Source of the DNA: a virus
Reading direction: 5' to 3' (one strand)
Length of the DNA stretch: 23,894 nucleotides
IMG/VR virus record: IMGVR_UViG_3300008050_000317
Coordinates: 1 to 23,894 of that record
The translations under genes were made by a program, and so were the position numbers. Positions 1 to 7,684 of this stretch are shown in pieces. The notes under the pieces are model-generated. The model was given only the letters and a program-made list of their open reading frames with translations, was not told the DNA's origin and did not search any database. Numbering within the stretch: position 1 is the stretch's first letter; every line of letters begins with the position of its first letter.

Positions 1-1
1 T

Positions 2-316
2 ATTTTATCAACAAAGGTTGCTACAACTAATTCAGAATCAGATGATACTACAATTGATTTCCTTGCTTCTTTTACAGGAACGCAATTACAAGGTAATTCA
101 GTTAGTGAGTTTGGTTTATTTGGAAATGTTCCTTTAGATACTTCTTTTGATGATATGGCAACAGCAACAGGATATAGTGCAACAGTTTATAATGCAGATA
201 CTAATGCTGCTGGGGATTTAGAAGAAATAATGTTTGCAAGAATTAATTTTGATGCAATTGGCCCCTTTGCCGCATCAGACACAATTGAATTTATATTAGT
301 ATTAGAGGTGGAATAA
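2..316 (+). CDS. Tail-associated structural protein, C-terminal fragment (5' end outside window)
   Basis: An open frame enters from the left edge and runs 104 codons to a TAA at 314-316. The C-terminal part reads like phage tail or baseplate-associated proteins that share a pattern of a GLFG-type turn, then MFARINF, then a final beta-strand rich in Ile/Glu (IEFILVLEVE). Known members of that group sit beside tail-fibre genes, as this one does. The next gene starts two bases after the stop, and its ribosome-binding site (GAGGTG, 305-310) lies inside the last codons here, so the two are translationally coupled. The product is probably a beta-rich virion component, but the missing N-terminus prevents a firm family assignment. 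Confidence 0.6.
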   Translation: MLSTKVATTNSESDDTTIDFLASFTGTQLQGNSVSEFGLFGNVPLDTSFDDMATATGYSATVYNADTNAAGDLEEIMFARINFDAIGPFAASDTIEFILVLEVE

Positions 317-317
317 A

Positions 318-1829
318 ATGGTAGCAAATCAGGGTGAAATAACACAATTGGCGGCTTCACCGTCAAGTGGAATAGTTGATGGTGTGGACACAGTTCATAG
401 TGGAATAGTAAAGGCTTTACAATCTTTTGATAAAGGTGATATTTGTATAGGTCATGCAGGATTTACAATTACTGATGGTGGTACTTATACTCAATATAAT
501 TTAGCACAACCAATTCATTTTACTGCTAATAATAAATATACTACTCATACTTCAACCTTAACTGTTGCTTATGCCGCAGAAGTTCAACACGCATCATATA
601 CTAGATATGATTGGGTTTTATTAAATCCTGCTACACCAGCATTAGTAATTTTAAAAGGTGCAGAAGCAGCAACACCAACAGTAGCAGATATTACCGCAGG
701 TTATATTCCTATTGCTTTAGTTAAAATTACTTCTTCTGGAACATCTGATGATGATAAAACAGATTATTCATTCCAATTATTTACTTTAGATAAACAAGAT
801 AATTCATTATCAATTGGTTACGATGGTGGTTCTTATTATGTTGAAGGAATGTCTGTTACAAATGCAGCAGGTGATACTACTATTGAAAATAAAGTTTCAG
901 ATAAAGATGTTATTTTTAAAGTAAATGATGGTGGTTCATCAACAGAAGTAATGAGATTAGATGGAGATGTTTCTTCATTAAAAATGGCATCAGGAAAATC
1001 AATTCAATTAGGTGGTGCGGCTTGTGCCGTTTCTGGTGATGGTACTGATATAACTATTAATGGTGGTGGGGATTTAACTGGAACTCTTGCTGGAGATTTA
1101 AGTGCTATTCTTGCTGGTGGAGATGCTACTATTACAGCAGTAGCAGCATCTAAACCTACACTTACTTTAAAATGTATGTTTCCTCATGCAACAAACCCTA
1201 CGGGTTCTCCACAATTAATTTTCCATTCAGAAAGAAATACTGGAAGTGTTGTTGATGCAAGAGATGGTGATGATATTGGTCTTATTAGTTTTAATGGTTA
1301 TGATGATGGAACACCCTCAACACAAACTTATGCAACTATTTTAGCAGAAACTTTAGACGTTTCTTCTGGTACAGAAAAAGGTAAATTAACAGTAAATGTT
1401 GCTTCTTATAATGGAACATTAACTGAAACACTTACACTTTTAGGTTCAACAACAGGTTCAGGAACATTAGTTAATGTTGGTATTGGACAAAGTACCCCAT
1501 TAAGTCAATTATCAGTTGGCGGGGCTATGTCATTTCCAATAAGATATGATACTACTACTAGTCAAACTTTAGGATTAGGAGATTATTGTTTAATAGTTAA
1601 TAATGCTGGAACTTCAGTAGTTAATTTACCCCAATTAGCAACAGTAGGTGATGGAAGAATATATAGAATAGTATCGCATCAAGCAGCATTAACACTTACT
1701 GCTAATGGTAGTGAAGATATAATGGGTGCTGGAACTACTCTTCCAATTAGTGCTGCGAATTGGATTGATATAATGTCATATAATACCGGAACTACTTGGA
1801 AATTAGTTGGTAAAGGTTCAATAGCCTAA
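318..1829 (+). CDS. Tail-fibre / receptor-binding-like structural protein (503 aa)
   Basis: A 503-residue protein very rich in Gly, Thr, Ser and Ala and poor in Cys, without signal peptide or membrane segment. The middle (about residues 185-245) has the pattern DKDVIFKVNDGG, then EVMRLDG, then SGKSIQLGG, typical of repeated beta-strand tail fibres and adhesins in marine viruses. The last ~90 residues (NLPQLATVGDGRIYRIV onward, ending WKLVGKGSIA) resemble a C-terminal fibre domain in which a small beta-sandwich caps the trimer. The start at 318 follows GAGGTG with normal spacing. It is the last plus-strand gene before the convergent junction. A role in host attachment is inferred from composition and context; no catalytic motif was seen. 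Confidence 0.7.
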   Translation: MVANQGEITQLAASPSSGIVDGVDTVHSGIVKALQSFDKGDICIGHAGFTITDGGTYTQYNLAQPIHFTANNKYTTHTSTLTVAYAAEVQHASYTRYDWVLLNPATPALVILKGAEAATPTVADITAGYIPIALVKITSSGTSDDDKTDYSFQLFTLDKQDNSLSIGYDGGSYYVEGMSVTNAAGDTTIENKVSDKDVIFKVNDGGSSTEVMRLDGDVSSLKMASGKSIQLGGAACAVSGDGTDITINGGGDLTGTLAGDLSAILAGGDATITAVAASKPTLTLKCMFPHATNPTGSPQLIFHSERNTGSVVDARDGDDIGLISFNGYDDGTPSTQTYATILAETLDVSSGTEKGKLTVNVASYNGTLTETLTLLGSTTGSGTLVNVGIGQSTPLSQLSVGGAMSFPIRYDTTTSQTLGLGDYCLIVNNAGTSVVNLPQLATVGDGRIYRIVSHQAALTLTANGSEDIMGAGTTLPISAANWIDIMSYNTGTTWKLVGKGSIA

Positions 1830-2072
1830 TACTAACTATTAACCTTTTTAAGGGAATAATGTTAGGTATATAGCGAAGCGTTATAGGCGAATGGGAGGGT
1901 TCGGTGGGTCATCCCGCCCCCTCAACAAAAGGATGCCTCTATGCCCCCTCTATGGGGTCTATAAGGGGCATATTTGGCTTCTAAGTGAAGCCTAAAATCA
2001 AGGTATCAAAAAGTGTTATTTTTTAATCCAAAAATATAACATCGTTAAAAATCGAAATAAAAATTTTTAAAA
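1830..2072. other. Non-coding convergent junction with hairpin cluster
   Basis: No credible gene lies between the end of the plus-strand tail genes and the end of the minus-strand train. The stretch 1860-1995 is clearly more GC-rich than its surroundings and holds several inverted repeats in a row: CCTT/AAGG (1843-1853), a 7-bp stem with one G-T pair (1869-1875 with 1879-1885), an 11-bp GC stem (1895-1923), TATGCCCC with GGGGCATA (1940-1947 and 1965-1972) and GGCTTC with GAAGCC (1976-1981 and 1987-1992). The remainder (1993-2072) is plain AT-rich sequence with T and A runs. A bidirectional terminator is the simplest reading; a structured RNA, packaging site or origin is possible. Confidence 0.7.
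1895..1992. terminator. Candidate terminator / structured RNA hairpins
   Basis: The strongest stem pairs GAGGG (1895-1899) with CCCTC (1919-1923) and GGTGGG (1903-1908) with CCCGCC (1913-1918), with a TTC bulge and a TCAT loop. Two further hairpins follow at 1940-1972 and 1976-1992, and then A/T-rich sequence with T runs (2027-2033). It lies between converging transcripts, so termination is the likely job. Archaeal terminators usually need only T tracts, so stems this strong are more than expected. Confidence 0.45.
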
Positions 2073-2246
2073 CTAGGAAACCATTGTTCCCTTATTATTT
2101 TTAATTTGGCCTTCTCCAGCCCATAAACCTAAACAATCTCTACATTCCCAAATCTTAATAGAATTGGGTTTGCCCACATACATACCTATTATGCGTTTAG
2201 GTATTGTTCTAAATGAACAATGTGGACAAACCATTCTTAACCCCAT
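2073..2246 (-). CDS. Zinc-ribbon microprotein (57 aa)
   Basis: A 57-codon frame on the minus strand starting at an ATG that overlaps the stop of the upstream membrane microprotein (TAATG, 2244-2248). It is preceded by GGTGA about 11 bases upstream. The product has two CxxC knuckles, CPHC at residues 7-10 and CRDC at 35-38, separated by a short basic loop (TIPKRI), which is the arrangement of a small zinc ribbon. It is the last gene of the minus-strand train before the convergent junction. Function is unknown; small zinc ribbons in archaeal viruses often bind nucleic acid or proteins. The coupling and the paired CxxC motifs argue that it is real. Confidence 0.7.
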   Translation of the reverse strand: MGLRMVCPHCSFRTIPKRIIGMYVGKPNSIKIWECRDCLGLWAGEGQIKNNKGTMVS

Positions 2247-2401
2247 TATCTATTTTCACCTTTTCTAATATCAGTCATTATATTTTCCATGTATTCCTCA
2301 ATAGAATCTTCATCATATGAAGAACCACCAAACGCTGCAAAAAATAACAGCGTTATTATTATTGTAAATAAAATCCATCCAAATATTTCACCCGTACTCA
2401 T
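2246..2401 (-). CDS. Single-pass membrane microprotein (51 aa)
   Basis: A 51-codon minus-strand frame. Residues 6-26 (IFGWILFTIIITLLFFAAFGG) form one strongly hydrophobic helix. The C-terminal half is charged and mostly acidic (DEDSIEEYMEN, then a short basic end), so by the positive-inside rule the orientation is not obvious. Its stop overlaps the start of the zinc-ribbon gene (TAATG), and its own start lies 2 bases past the stop of the exonuclease gene. No family is recognised. Small single-pass proteins in tailed viruses include holin-like, superinfection-exclusion and membrane-anchoring proteins, but nothing in the sequence chooses between these. Confidence 0.65.
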   Translation of the reverse strand: MSTGEIFGWILFTIIITLLFFAAFGGSSYDEDSIEEYMENIMTDIRKGENR

Positions 2402-2403
2402 TT

Positions 2404-3045
2404 TTACCACTCCACTTTTAATTTTACTTTTTTACCTTTTTCTATACTAAAGGCATTCAATTCTTTATCCAACCCATGTTTATACAAATCATATACTAAT
2501 TCACAATCCTTTAAACAGTAATCCACTACTGTTTGATATTCTCCAGTTTTCCATAATTTTGGAGCCATATAACTTTCTAATGATTTACTTTGTCCAAGAG
2601 TATTATCAACTAAATTTTGAAGAGTAAATCTTTCACCATGACCTTTAAGTAATTCTTTACTTGTATCAATGTACTGTTTATTATTTAAAAATTTTCTAAT
2701 ACAATATATGTCTAAAGAATCTCTTAATACTGGTAAATCAAATACTGCAATATTATGCCCTAATAATTTAGTTCCAGATTTAAGAGCATCATCTAAATCA
2801 TATTTTAATTGCCTTAATGGTAAAATTTGAGTATTACTCTTTGCAACAACATCATTAACAATATCTTCTTCAACATAGATTTTACCGATATTTCCATCCC
2901 ATGTTGCTACTGTTGATACTAAAAACATATGAGTATTTTTCCAACCACCAATTTCAGTAGAAAGATTTTTAGTTTCAATATCAAGTGCTAATATATCAGT
3001 TGCCACCTTTTGTCCCCCAAAGTTTATGTAATTGTTTTGATTCAT
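2404..3045 (-). CDS. DEDDy-type 3'-5' exonuclease (RNase H-like fold)
   Basis: The protein carries the exonuclease motifs in order. ExoI is LALDIETK near the N-terminus with the D-x-E pair, the middle motif is GHNIAVFDLPVL with the second Asp, and the C-terminal motif is YCLKDCELVYDLY, a YxxxD arrangement that marks the DEDDy subclass. About 200 residues is normal for a stand-alone DnaQ-like exonuclease. The polymerase in this window has its own exonuclease domain, so this enzyme probably trims recombination or repair intermediates, or host nucleic acid. The start is uncertain: ATG at 3045 overlaps the upstream gene by 50 bases without a clear ribosome-binding site, while GTG at 3004-3006 overlaps by only 11 and follows GGGGG. 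The GTG may be the true start. Confidence 0.8.
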   Translation of the reverse strand: MNQNNYINFGGQKVATDILALDIETKNLSTEIGGWKNTHMFLVSTVATWDGNIGKIYVEEDIVNDVVAKSNTQILPLRQLKYDLDDALKSGTKLLGHNIAVFDLPVLRDSLDIYCIRKFLNNKQYIDTSKELLKGHGERFTLQNLVDNTLGQSKSLESYMAPKLWKTGEYQTVVDYCLKDCELVYDLYKHGLDKELNAFSIEKGKKVKLKVEW

Positions 3046-3232
3046 CACTTGTTGTTTCCGGCATTTCATATGTAGGCTTTACGAGGAAAAATACTATATT
3101 TGTTCCTGCTACATTTACACTTGTAGTTGGAAACCAACCTTGTTCCCCCTTTGCATTTAATTTTTCAATAATCGCTTTTGGCCCTTGATTAATATCAAAA
3201 ACTATAAAGTCATTTTCGTAACTTACTTTCAT
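2996..3232 (-). CDS. Small conserved-looking protein, DUF4177-like (78 aa)
   Basis: A 78-residue protein whose central pattern (AIIEKLNAKGEQGWFPTTSV) resembles the helix-Gly-x-x-Gly-Trp signature of the small DUF4177-type alpha-beta fold. Beta-strands predicted at residues 1-15 and 40-53 fit that fold. The start at 3232 overlaps the stop of the helicase-like gene by 4 nt (ATGA) and has GGATG upstream. Its 3' end overlaps the following exonuclease gene. No enzymatic motif is visible. The family likeness is by pattern only. Confidence 0.55.
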   Translation of the reverse strand: MKVSYENDFIVFDINQGPKAIIEKLNAKGEQGWFPTTSVNVAGTNIVFFLVKPTYEMPETTSDESKQLHKLWGTKGGN

Positions 3233-4671
3233 TCTTCCACATCCTTTAATTTAATATAAACTGTTTTGTTTATTTTCTTTTCTTCGAACTTGTTTTTTAT
3301 TTTCGGCCAATTCCTATAAAATTTGGCTTGGGGAATATCATAATCATCATCAAGACTTATTCTAAAATTGGCTTTATTTACCCAACCATCTGTGTCATTA
3401 CAATTATGATAAGCATTAATATAATCATCAAAACCAATTTTTTCAACGATACTTTGCCTATTAGTTCTTAGGGTAGTAATCATCCAAGACACCAATGACA
3501 TATAACCTTGCCGCACAACCCAAGTCGCTTGTCTTACATTTCTCGGAAAAACCACCCATTGTTCATTTTCATTTCTTGATGGTGTTTCAGTAATAGCACA
3601 CAATACGGCTAATTTAGTTATATACATTAAAGAATTAGTTTCAAACAAACTAACAATCTTTTTTACACCATCATTCAATTTACTTAAATAGGCCCTCATA
3701 TTATCATATTCAGTTTCAATTATTTCTGGAACACCCTCAGCAAAAGTAACAATATTATGCATAGCGACCCCACTATCTTTTCTTTCTCTTACAGTATAGT
3801 GTATTTTATGTAAAGCCTTAGCGAATTTGTTTCTTGGCGCACTTCTTTCTTTTACAGTACCAATTGAGTATATTAATTCTTTACGCATTACATCTAATGT
3901 GTGTTGAGGAACATCTCTAACAAACATAAACATTCTTTGTAAAACACCTTTAGTTGCGATAACTTCTGTTAAATGTTCTGGTGGATAAGTTGTTCCCCAA
4001 ACAGAACGCTGACAATCACAAGTAATTTCAGGCCCTTGCGCTAATTTCTTTTTAATTAGATAACCTTCTGTTGTTAAAGTATTCATTAATTTTTGAAAAT
4101 AAGTAACAACATTTTCTTTATGAGCAAAATTCTTAAATATACCAGAAGATTCAAATTCATCAAACATAGCAAGACCACTACCTTCAAGAGAACCTAATAC
4201 TGGTATAGAAATTTCTTTAGGCTCACCTTCTGGATAAAGATTTGTATCTCTATCTTTAACATAAAGAGGGTTTGGTACTTTCTCCGTTGTACCAATCAAT
4301 CCTGCATCAGTAGTATCAACAACATCAAATACTGTGTGATAAGGTTCTTCTTCATTAATATCAACCAATTTATAAGTTTGTTTTACTATTTCAGTATAAA
4401 AATCATTTAAAACAGATTTACCACTTCTCGCAGTTTGAATCCAACAAACATGAACCCTAGAATCTTCCATTGTAAATCCAAAAGGTATTCTAACATCATC
4501 TTTTAATAAAGACCCTAATAAATTAAAATAAGCCAATATTGCAGCAAATTCATTATGTCTTGATACTTGACCAAAAGCCTTTGACCACTCTCTAATTAAT
4601 GAGGGCAATCTTTCATCAGTCATAGCATCTATTATATCTATTTCATAAAATTCATCTATTTCATCTGTCAT
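3229..4671 (-). CDS. AAA+ helicase-like ATPase (MCM / DUF3987-like), candidate replicative helicase
   Basis: A 480-residue P-loop protein. The Walker A region is QTARSGKS (residues 79-86), lacking the usual first Gly, and Walker B is GLAMFDEFE with DE at 171-172. A later segment (TTYPPEHLTEVI, then GVLQRMFMFVRDVP) matches the sensor and arginine-finger region of DUF3987/MCM-like plasmid and virus proteins. The C-terminal ~100 residues are helical and lysine-rich and may form a winged helix. It sits directly downstream of the primase and ERCC4 nuclease genes, with ATGA overlaps on both sides. No other replicative helicase is visible here, so it probably unwinds DNA at the viral fork, though this is inference. 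Alternatives are a primase-associated or packaging-type ATPase. Confidence 0.6.
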   Translation of the reverse strand: MTDEIDEFYEIDIIDAMTDERLPSLIREWSKAFGQVSRHNEFAAILAYFNLLGSLLKDDVRIPFGFTMEDSRVHVCWIQTARSGKSVLNDFYTEIVKQTYKLVDINEEEPYHTVFDVVDTTDAGLIGTTEKVPNPLYVKDRDTNLYPEGEPKEISIPVLGSLEGSGLAMFDEFESSGIFKNFAHKENVVTYFQKLMNTLTTEGYLIKKKLAQGPEITCDCQRSVWGTTYPPEHLTEVIATKGVLQRMFMFVRDVPQHTLDVMRKELIYSIGTVKERSAPRNKFAKALHKIHYTVRERKDSGVAMHNIVTFAEGVPEIIETEYDNMRAYLSKLNDGVKKIVSLFETNSLMYITKLAVLCAITETPSRNENEQWVVFPRNVRQATWVVRQGYMSLVSWMITTLRTNRQSIVEKIGFDDYINAYHNCNDTDGWVNKANFRISLDDDYDIPQAKFYRNWPKIKNKFEEKKINKTVYIKLKDVEE

Positions 4672-5348
4672 TGTTTCACCTTCTTTTCGGAGTTTAATAC
4701 ACTATTTATTCTATCAGCAATTACTGAACCGATACCATCTATCTTTGTCAATTCATCTAAATTACAATCGCCAATTTCCATTATACAACCGTGTTCTTTA
4801 AGAATCGCCTTTGCTTTTGTTTGGCTTACACCTTTTATTGCTGTTAGCATATCAACCCTAACATCATTAGTAGCGACTCTTTTAAGTAATGTTGGGTTAA
4901 TTACATTTCTTTCAACAGGGGCCATCTTAGCAATAGTAATTATTTCATCAACGGCATCAACTATATTATTACGCCAAATTAATTGTACATCATAATCTAA
5001 TCTTATTCTTCCTATTGCTCCAATAAATTGATTTCTTAATAATTGTTTATAATTTGGCCCAGCATTTTTCATATACTTAGTAACTTTCATAGCATCATTA
5101 ATAGTACCATAAATAACAACAAAGTTCTTTTTATAACATCTATCCATATTATCTAATTGAACCCAAATCCTTTTGTTAATTACAGAACCAATAAAATCAG
5201 ATGCAGATTTCGCCTCAAAACAAACATCACCTATTACATAATCTCCTACTTCAAGCCATTTCTTTTCATTAGGTATATTTTTCTTATTTGCTCTTTTAAT
5301 AATTAATTCACTTAATTTAGAATTTTCTCTTGAATCAATTATCAACAT
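4668..5348 (-). CDS. ERCC4-family (XPF/Mus81-like) structure-specific nuclease with helix-hairpin-helix
   Basis: Residues 1-60 carry the ERCC4 nuclease signature: IDSRE (D5, R7, E8), VGDYVIG (34-40), then EAKSASD (45-51) where the family normally has ERKxxxD. The Arg is therefore Ala while the Glu, Lys and Asp remain. The last ~65 residues hold tandem helix-hairpin-helix motifs (AIKGVSQTKAKAIL and KIDGIGSVIADRI), which bind branched DNA. At 226 residues it equals the nuclease plus HhH part of archaeal XPF, without the helicase half of Hef. It would cut flaps, forks or recombination intermediates. A strong GGAGG lies 8 bases before its start inside the end of the primase gene, which it overlaps by 14 bases; it overlaps the helicase gene by 4. 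Confidence 0.85.
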   Translation of the reverse strand: MLIIDSRENSKLSELIIKRANKKNIPNEKKWLEVGDYVIGDVCFEAKSASDFIGSVINKRIWVQLDNMDRCYKKNFVVIYGTINDAMKVTKYMKNAGPNYKQLLRNQFIGAIGRIRLDYDVQLIWRNNIVDAVDEIITIAKMAPVERNVINPTLLKRVATNDVRVDMLTAIKGVSQTKAKAILKEHGCIMEIGDCNLDELTKIDGIGSVIADRINSVLNSEKKVKQ

Positions 5349-6348
5349 TTGGAAACCTCCAACATTTTCCTACACAATAACCTTCACTAATTAATTTATT
5401 ACAACTAGGGAACATATATCCTCCATCATTAGTTACAGTATATTCGGCATGATACTTTGTTACACTTTCATCCCAATCTAACCATATATTTTCATGAGAG
5501 GCTATTTTTCTTATTTCTTTAATTATCATTTCTAATACCTCTTGGTTTTTAACATAATCATAGCATTTCAAATTATTAGTTAATAATGTTCTATACCAAG
5601 ATACTAAGTAATATCTTGCTTGATGAGTAGGATTCTCAACCATGATGCTATTATACATACATGGTACAATTGGCAGTTTCCCAACCGCCTTTTGAGTAGC
5701 GATTTCAACAGGCGCAGTTTGAATAGAGGGGGCATTAGGCCACACAACCCCCCGATTTCCATACCGTTTCGGGGAGTTAAAACTTGGTTTCTTTGCTAAA
5801 GCAATTATTTGGTCTAAGGAACCTATATCTTCTTTTAATAAAGGAACACAATATAAACAATCATTTGTATTCATATTAACTGTATTAGGTATTCTTCGTA
5901 ATCTTCTAGTTTGAACACCCGATTTATCTAAAGTTCCGTTTTTTGTTAATGCAAATAGTTTATAGAAAAATTGTTGAATATCTCTAATATTATCTGAAAT
6001 TTCCCCAAACACAAAAACATGAAAACCATTACCACTAAATGACATTTCATATAAATAATCTTCTTTATCTAAATATTCTAATACTAATTTCATATCCTCT
6101 AATGATAACTCTAAAGGTTTGTCATGTGAATCGAAATCTAAAAATAATCTATCAAGAATGACTGATGATACTATTGCTTGCCTATCACCAAATCTTTTAT
6201 AATCATATACACTAGTATAACAATTCATTTTATTATTAAATCTATTTACAAAGGTTGTAAAATTTTCTGAAGAAGTAATAATTTCTCTCTTCATTTGTTG
6301 CTTTTTAGTTAAATGGCTACCTGCCCATACTTCTCTAGGAAACTTCAT
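5335..6348 (-). CDS. Archaeo-eukaryotic primase with PriL-like C-terminal cysteine domain
   Basis: The catalytic core shows AEP motif I as LFLDFD (D71, D73), motif II as SGNGFHVFVFG (H110) and motif III around TLDKSG (D141), followed by basic RRLRRIPNT. The C-terminal part has one Cys at 230 (VPCM), a following His/Arg-rich helix, and then C316, C325 and C329. That spacing of four cysteines resembles the iron-sulphur domain of the large primase subunit PriL. One 337-residue chain would therefore combine parts of PriS and PriL, as in some plasmid and virus primases. It would make primers for the polymerase encoded nearby. Start and stop overlap the neighbours by 4 and 14 bases. The AEP assignment is firm; the Fe-S role is inferred. 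Confidence 0.82.
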   Translation of the reverse strand: MKFPREVWAGSHLTKKQQMKREIITSSENFTTFVNRFNNKMNCYTSVYDYKRFGDRQAIVSSVILDRLFLDFDSHDKPLELSLEDMKLVLEYLDKEDYLYEMSFSGNGFHVFVFGEISDNIRDIQQFFYKLFALTKNGTLDKSGVQTRRLRRIPNTVNMNTNDCLYCVPLLKEDIGSLDQIIALAKKPSFNSPKRYGNRGVVWPNAPSIQTAPVEIATQKAVGKLPIVPCMYNSIMVENPTHQARYYLVSWYRTLLTNNLKCYDYVKNQEVLEMIIKEIRKIASHENIWLDWDESVTKYHAEYTVTNDGGYMFPSCNKLISEGYCVGKCWRFPNVDN

Positions 6349-6743
6349 ATTCTTTTCATCCCTTTAGGTAAATCTGTTCCGTCTTTTTGTTTTTTAGTTA
6401 CTGATTTTGGTTTTTGCACCTTTGGTTTTTTAGGAAGTTCCTTAGATTCTTCTTTCGGTTTAACATTAAAATTAACAGTAGCGGTTTCAAAATGCTTTTG
6501 GAAGGCTTCCATTATTTTATTTTTCAATACTAAAATTGTCTTTGTTCTATATATTTCCCCAAAGGTAATATCATCTTCAAAAACACATTGTTCTTCCCAA
6601 ATTAAATTAATTATGTCACTAGTACTAATAACTCCATCATACATTTGAATTGCTAATTCTTCAGATAATTCTGTTAATTTTAACATTTTGGCAAAATCCC
6701 AATTTGTTCCTGTTACTATTTCATTAATTTTTTCATCTATCAT
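6345..6743 (-). CDS. Unknown protein with lysine-rich tail (132 aa)
   Basis: No family is recognised. Residues 1-95 are predicted mainly helical (KMLKLTELSEELAIQMY, then KTILVLKNKIMEAFQKHF). The C-terminal ~37 residues are very basic and contain several Pro-Lys pairs (LPKKPKVQKPKSV), so the tail is likely disordered and may contact DNA. The ATG at 6743 overlaps the nuclease stop by 4 nt, and the 3' end overlaps the primase start by 4 nt. Sitting between a nuclease and a primase, it is probably an accessory replication factor, but this is context only. Confidence 0.6.
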   Translation of the reverse strand: MIDEKINEIVTGTNWDFAKMLKLTELSEELAIQMYDGVISTSDIINLIWEEQCVFEDDITFGEIYRTKTILVLKNKIMEAFQKHFETATVNFNVKPKEESKELPKKPKVQKPKSVTKKQKDGTDLPKGMKRI

Positions 6744-7684
6744 AACCAATCACTTTCCTCTTTTACTGAATCAGAAGAAGCAGGACAAATATCTATAAAG
6801 GAACAATGTACACATTTCTTATGGAAAAACGAGGTAGGGAACTCATTATTCTCATAAGCATAAATTAATTCTGCAATTGCTTTCATTGTTGAAGTCATAG
6901 TGGCTTTCTTTACTTTTTCAACGGTAATATGATTACTAGCAGGGTAATACCACCCCCAATGATTTATTGGTAATAATCCACAGTCTGGTGAATTTTCCAT
7001 TAATATTTTATAAAAAGCTAATTCTCTTCTAATCCCTGTTTTATTATCTTTCCAAGGCCCTGTTTTTAATTCCATAGGAATATATGAGTCACCTTCTTTA
7101 AATATTCTATCAATAATACCTTGAATATGAACAATATGGTTATTGATAAGAGGATATTTATTATGTAAATTATTCGTTATTAACAATCTAGCATTAAATA
7201 ACATTTCATTTCCTGCAGGTAAAAACTCTTCTAAATTATTATTTTCTTTCGCATCAAGAAAACGCTGAGTTTGAAATAATACTATTGAATCAGACAAATC
7301 CATATAATCACTAATAGGAAATAAACCCGTAAAATAGTCTTTTACTTCCACCATTGACATATTTTCTGCCTTTTTTATATCAACTGAATTATAAAAATCT
7401 TCAACAGAATCATGAATAAAAGTACCCTTTATCATTGGTTCTGTAACTTCAACAGGTCGCCTATCTATATAAGAAAACTCATACTGTTTTTTACACCATT
7501 TAAAAGCACCTAATGAGGATTTTGTTATTTTTAATAAAGGTTTATCAGGATTATTTACCCAACTAGATTCCCATTGATAAGTATATTCATCATCATCTTT
7601 AACGGGAGGTTTGACCCATTCACCTAATTCATTCTCTTTTCCGTACACTCTAATATATTCTTTCTTTTCTTCTTTTTCTGTCAT
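6740..7684 (-). CDS. Cas4/RecB-like PD-(D/E)XK nuclease with iron-sulphur cysteines
   Basis: About 314 residues with the RecB/Cas4 nuclease arrangement: a conserved His in GTFIHDSVEDFY, an Asp in IQGIIDRIF, and an ELKTG motif for the ExK pair, followed by an ELAFY segment in the place of the family's QxxxY motif. An N-terminal Cys (FKWCKKQYEF) and the C-terminal CVHCSFIDIC (C-x2-C-x5-C) give the four cysteines expected for a 4Fe-4S cluster, as in Cas4 and AddB. It would resect or process DNA ends. There is no CRISPR array or other cas gene in the window, so a role in replication or recombination is more likely than spacer acquisition. ATGA overlaps couple it to both neighbours. The final residues (EESDWL) echo the end of the polymerase fragment upstream. 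Confidence 0.82.
   Translation of the reverse strand: MTEKEEKKEYIRVYGKENELGEWVKPPVKDDDEYTYQWESSWVNNPDKPLLKITKSSLGAFKWCKKQYEFSYIDRRPVEVTEPMIKGTFIHDSVEDFYNSVDIKKAENMSMVEVKDYFTGLFPISDYMDLSDSIVLFQTQRFLDAKENNNLEEFLPAGNEMLFNARLLITNNLHNKYPLINNHIVHIQGIIDRIFKEGDSYIPMELKTGPWKDNKTGIRRELAFYKILMENSPDCGLLPINHWGWYYPASNHITVEKVKKATMTSTMKAIAELIYAYENNEFPTSFFHKKCVHCSFIDICPASSDSVKEESDWL

Noticed and set aside
1861-1995. tRNA gene in the GC-rich junction
   Set aside because: No cloverleaf with a TTC arm and 7-bp acceptor could be drawn; the stems are consecutive simple hairpins.
6313-6648. Plus-strand open frame opposite the primase and its neighbour
   Set aside because: It mirrors coding sequence of minus-strand genes, has low-complexity composition and no ribosome-binding site; the same holds for plus-strand frames at 10063, 11384, 14297, 16005, 20533, 20676 and 23254.
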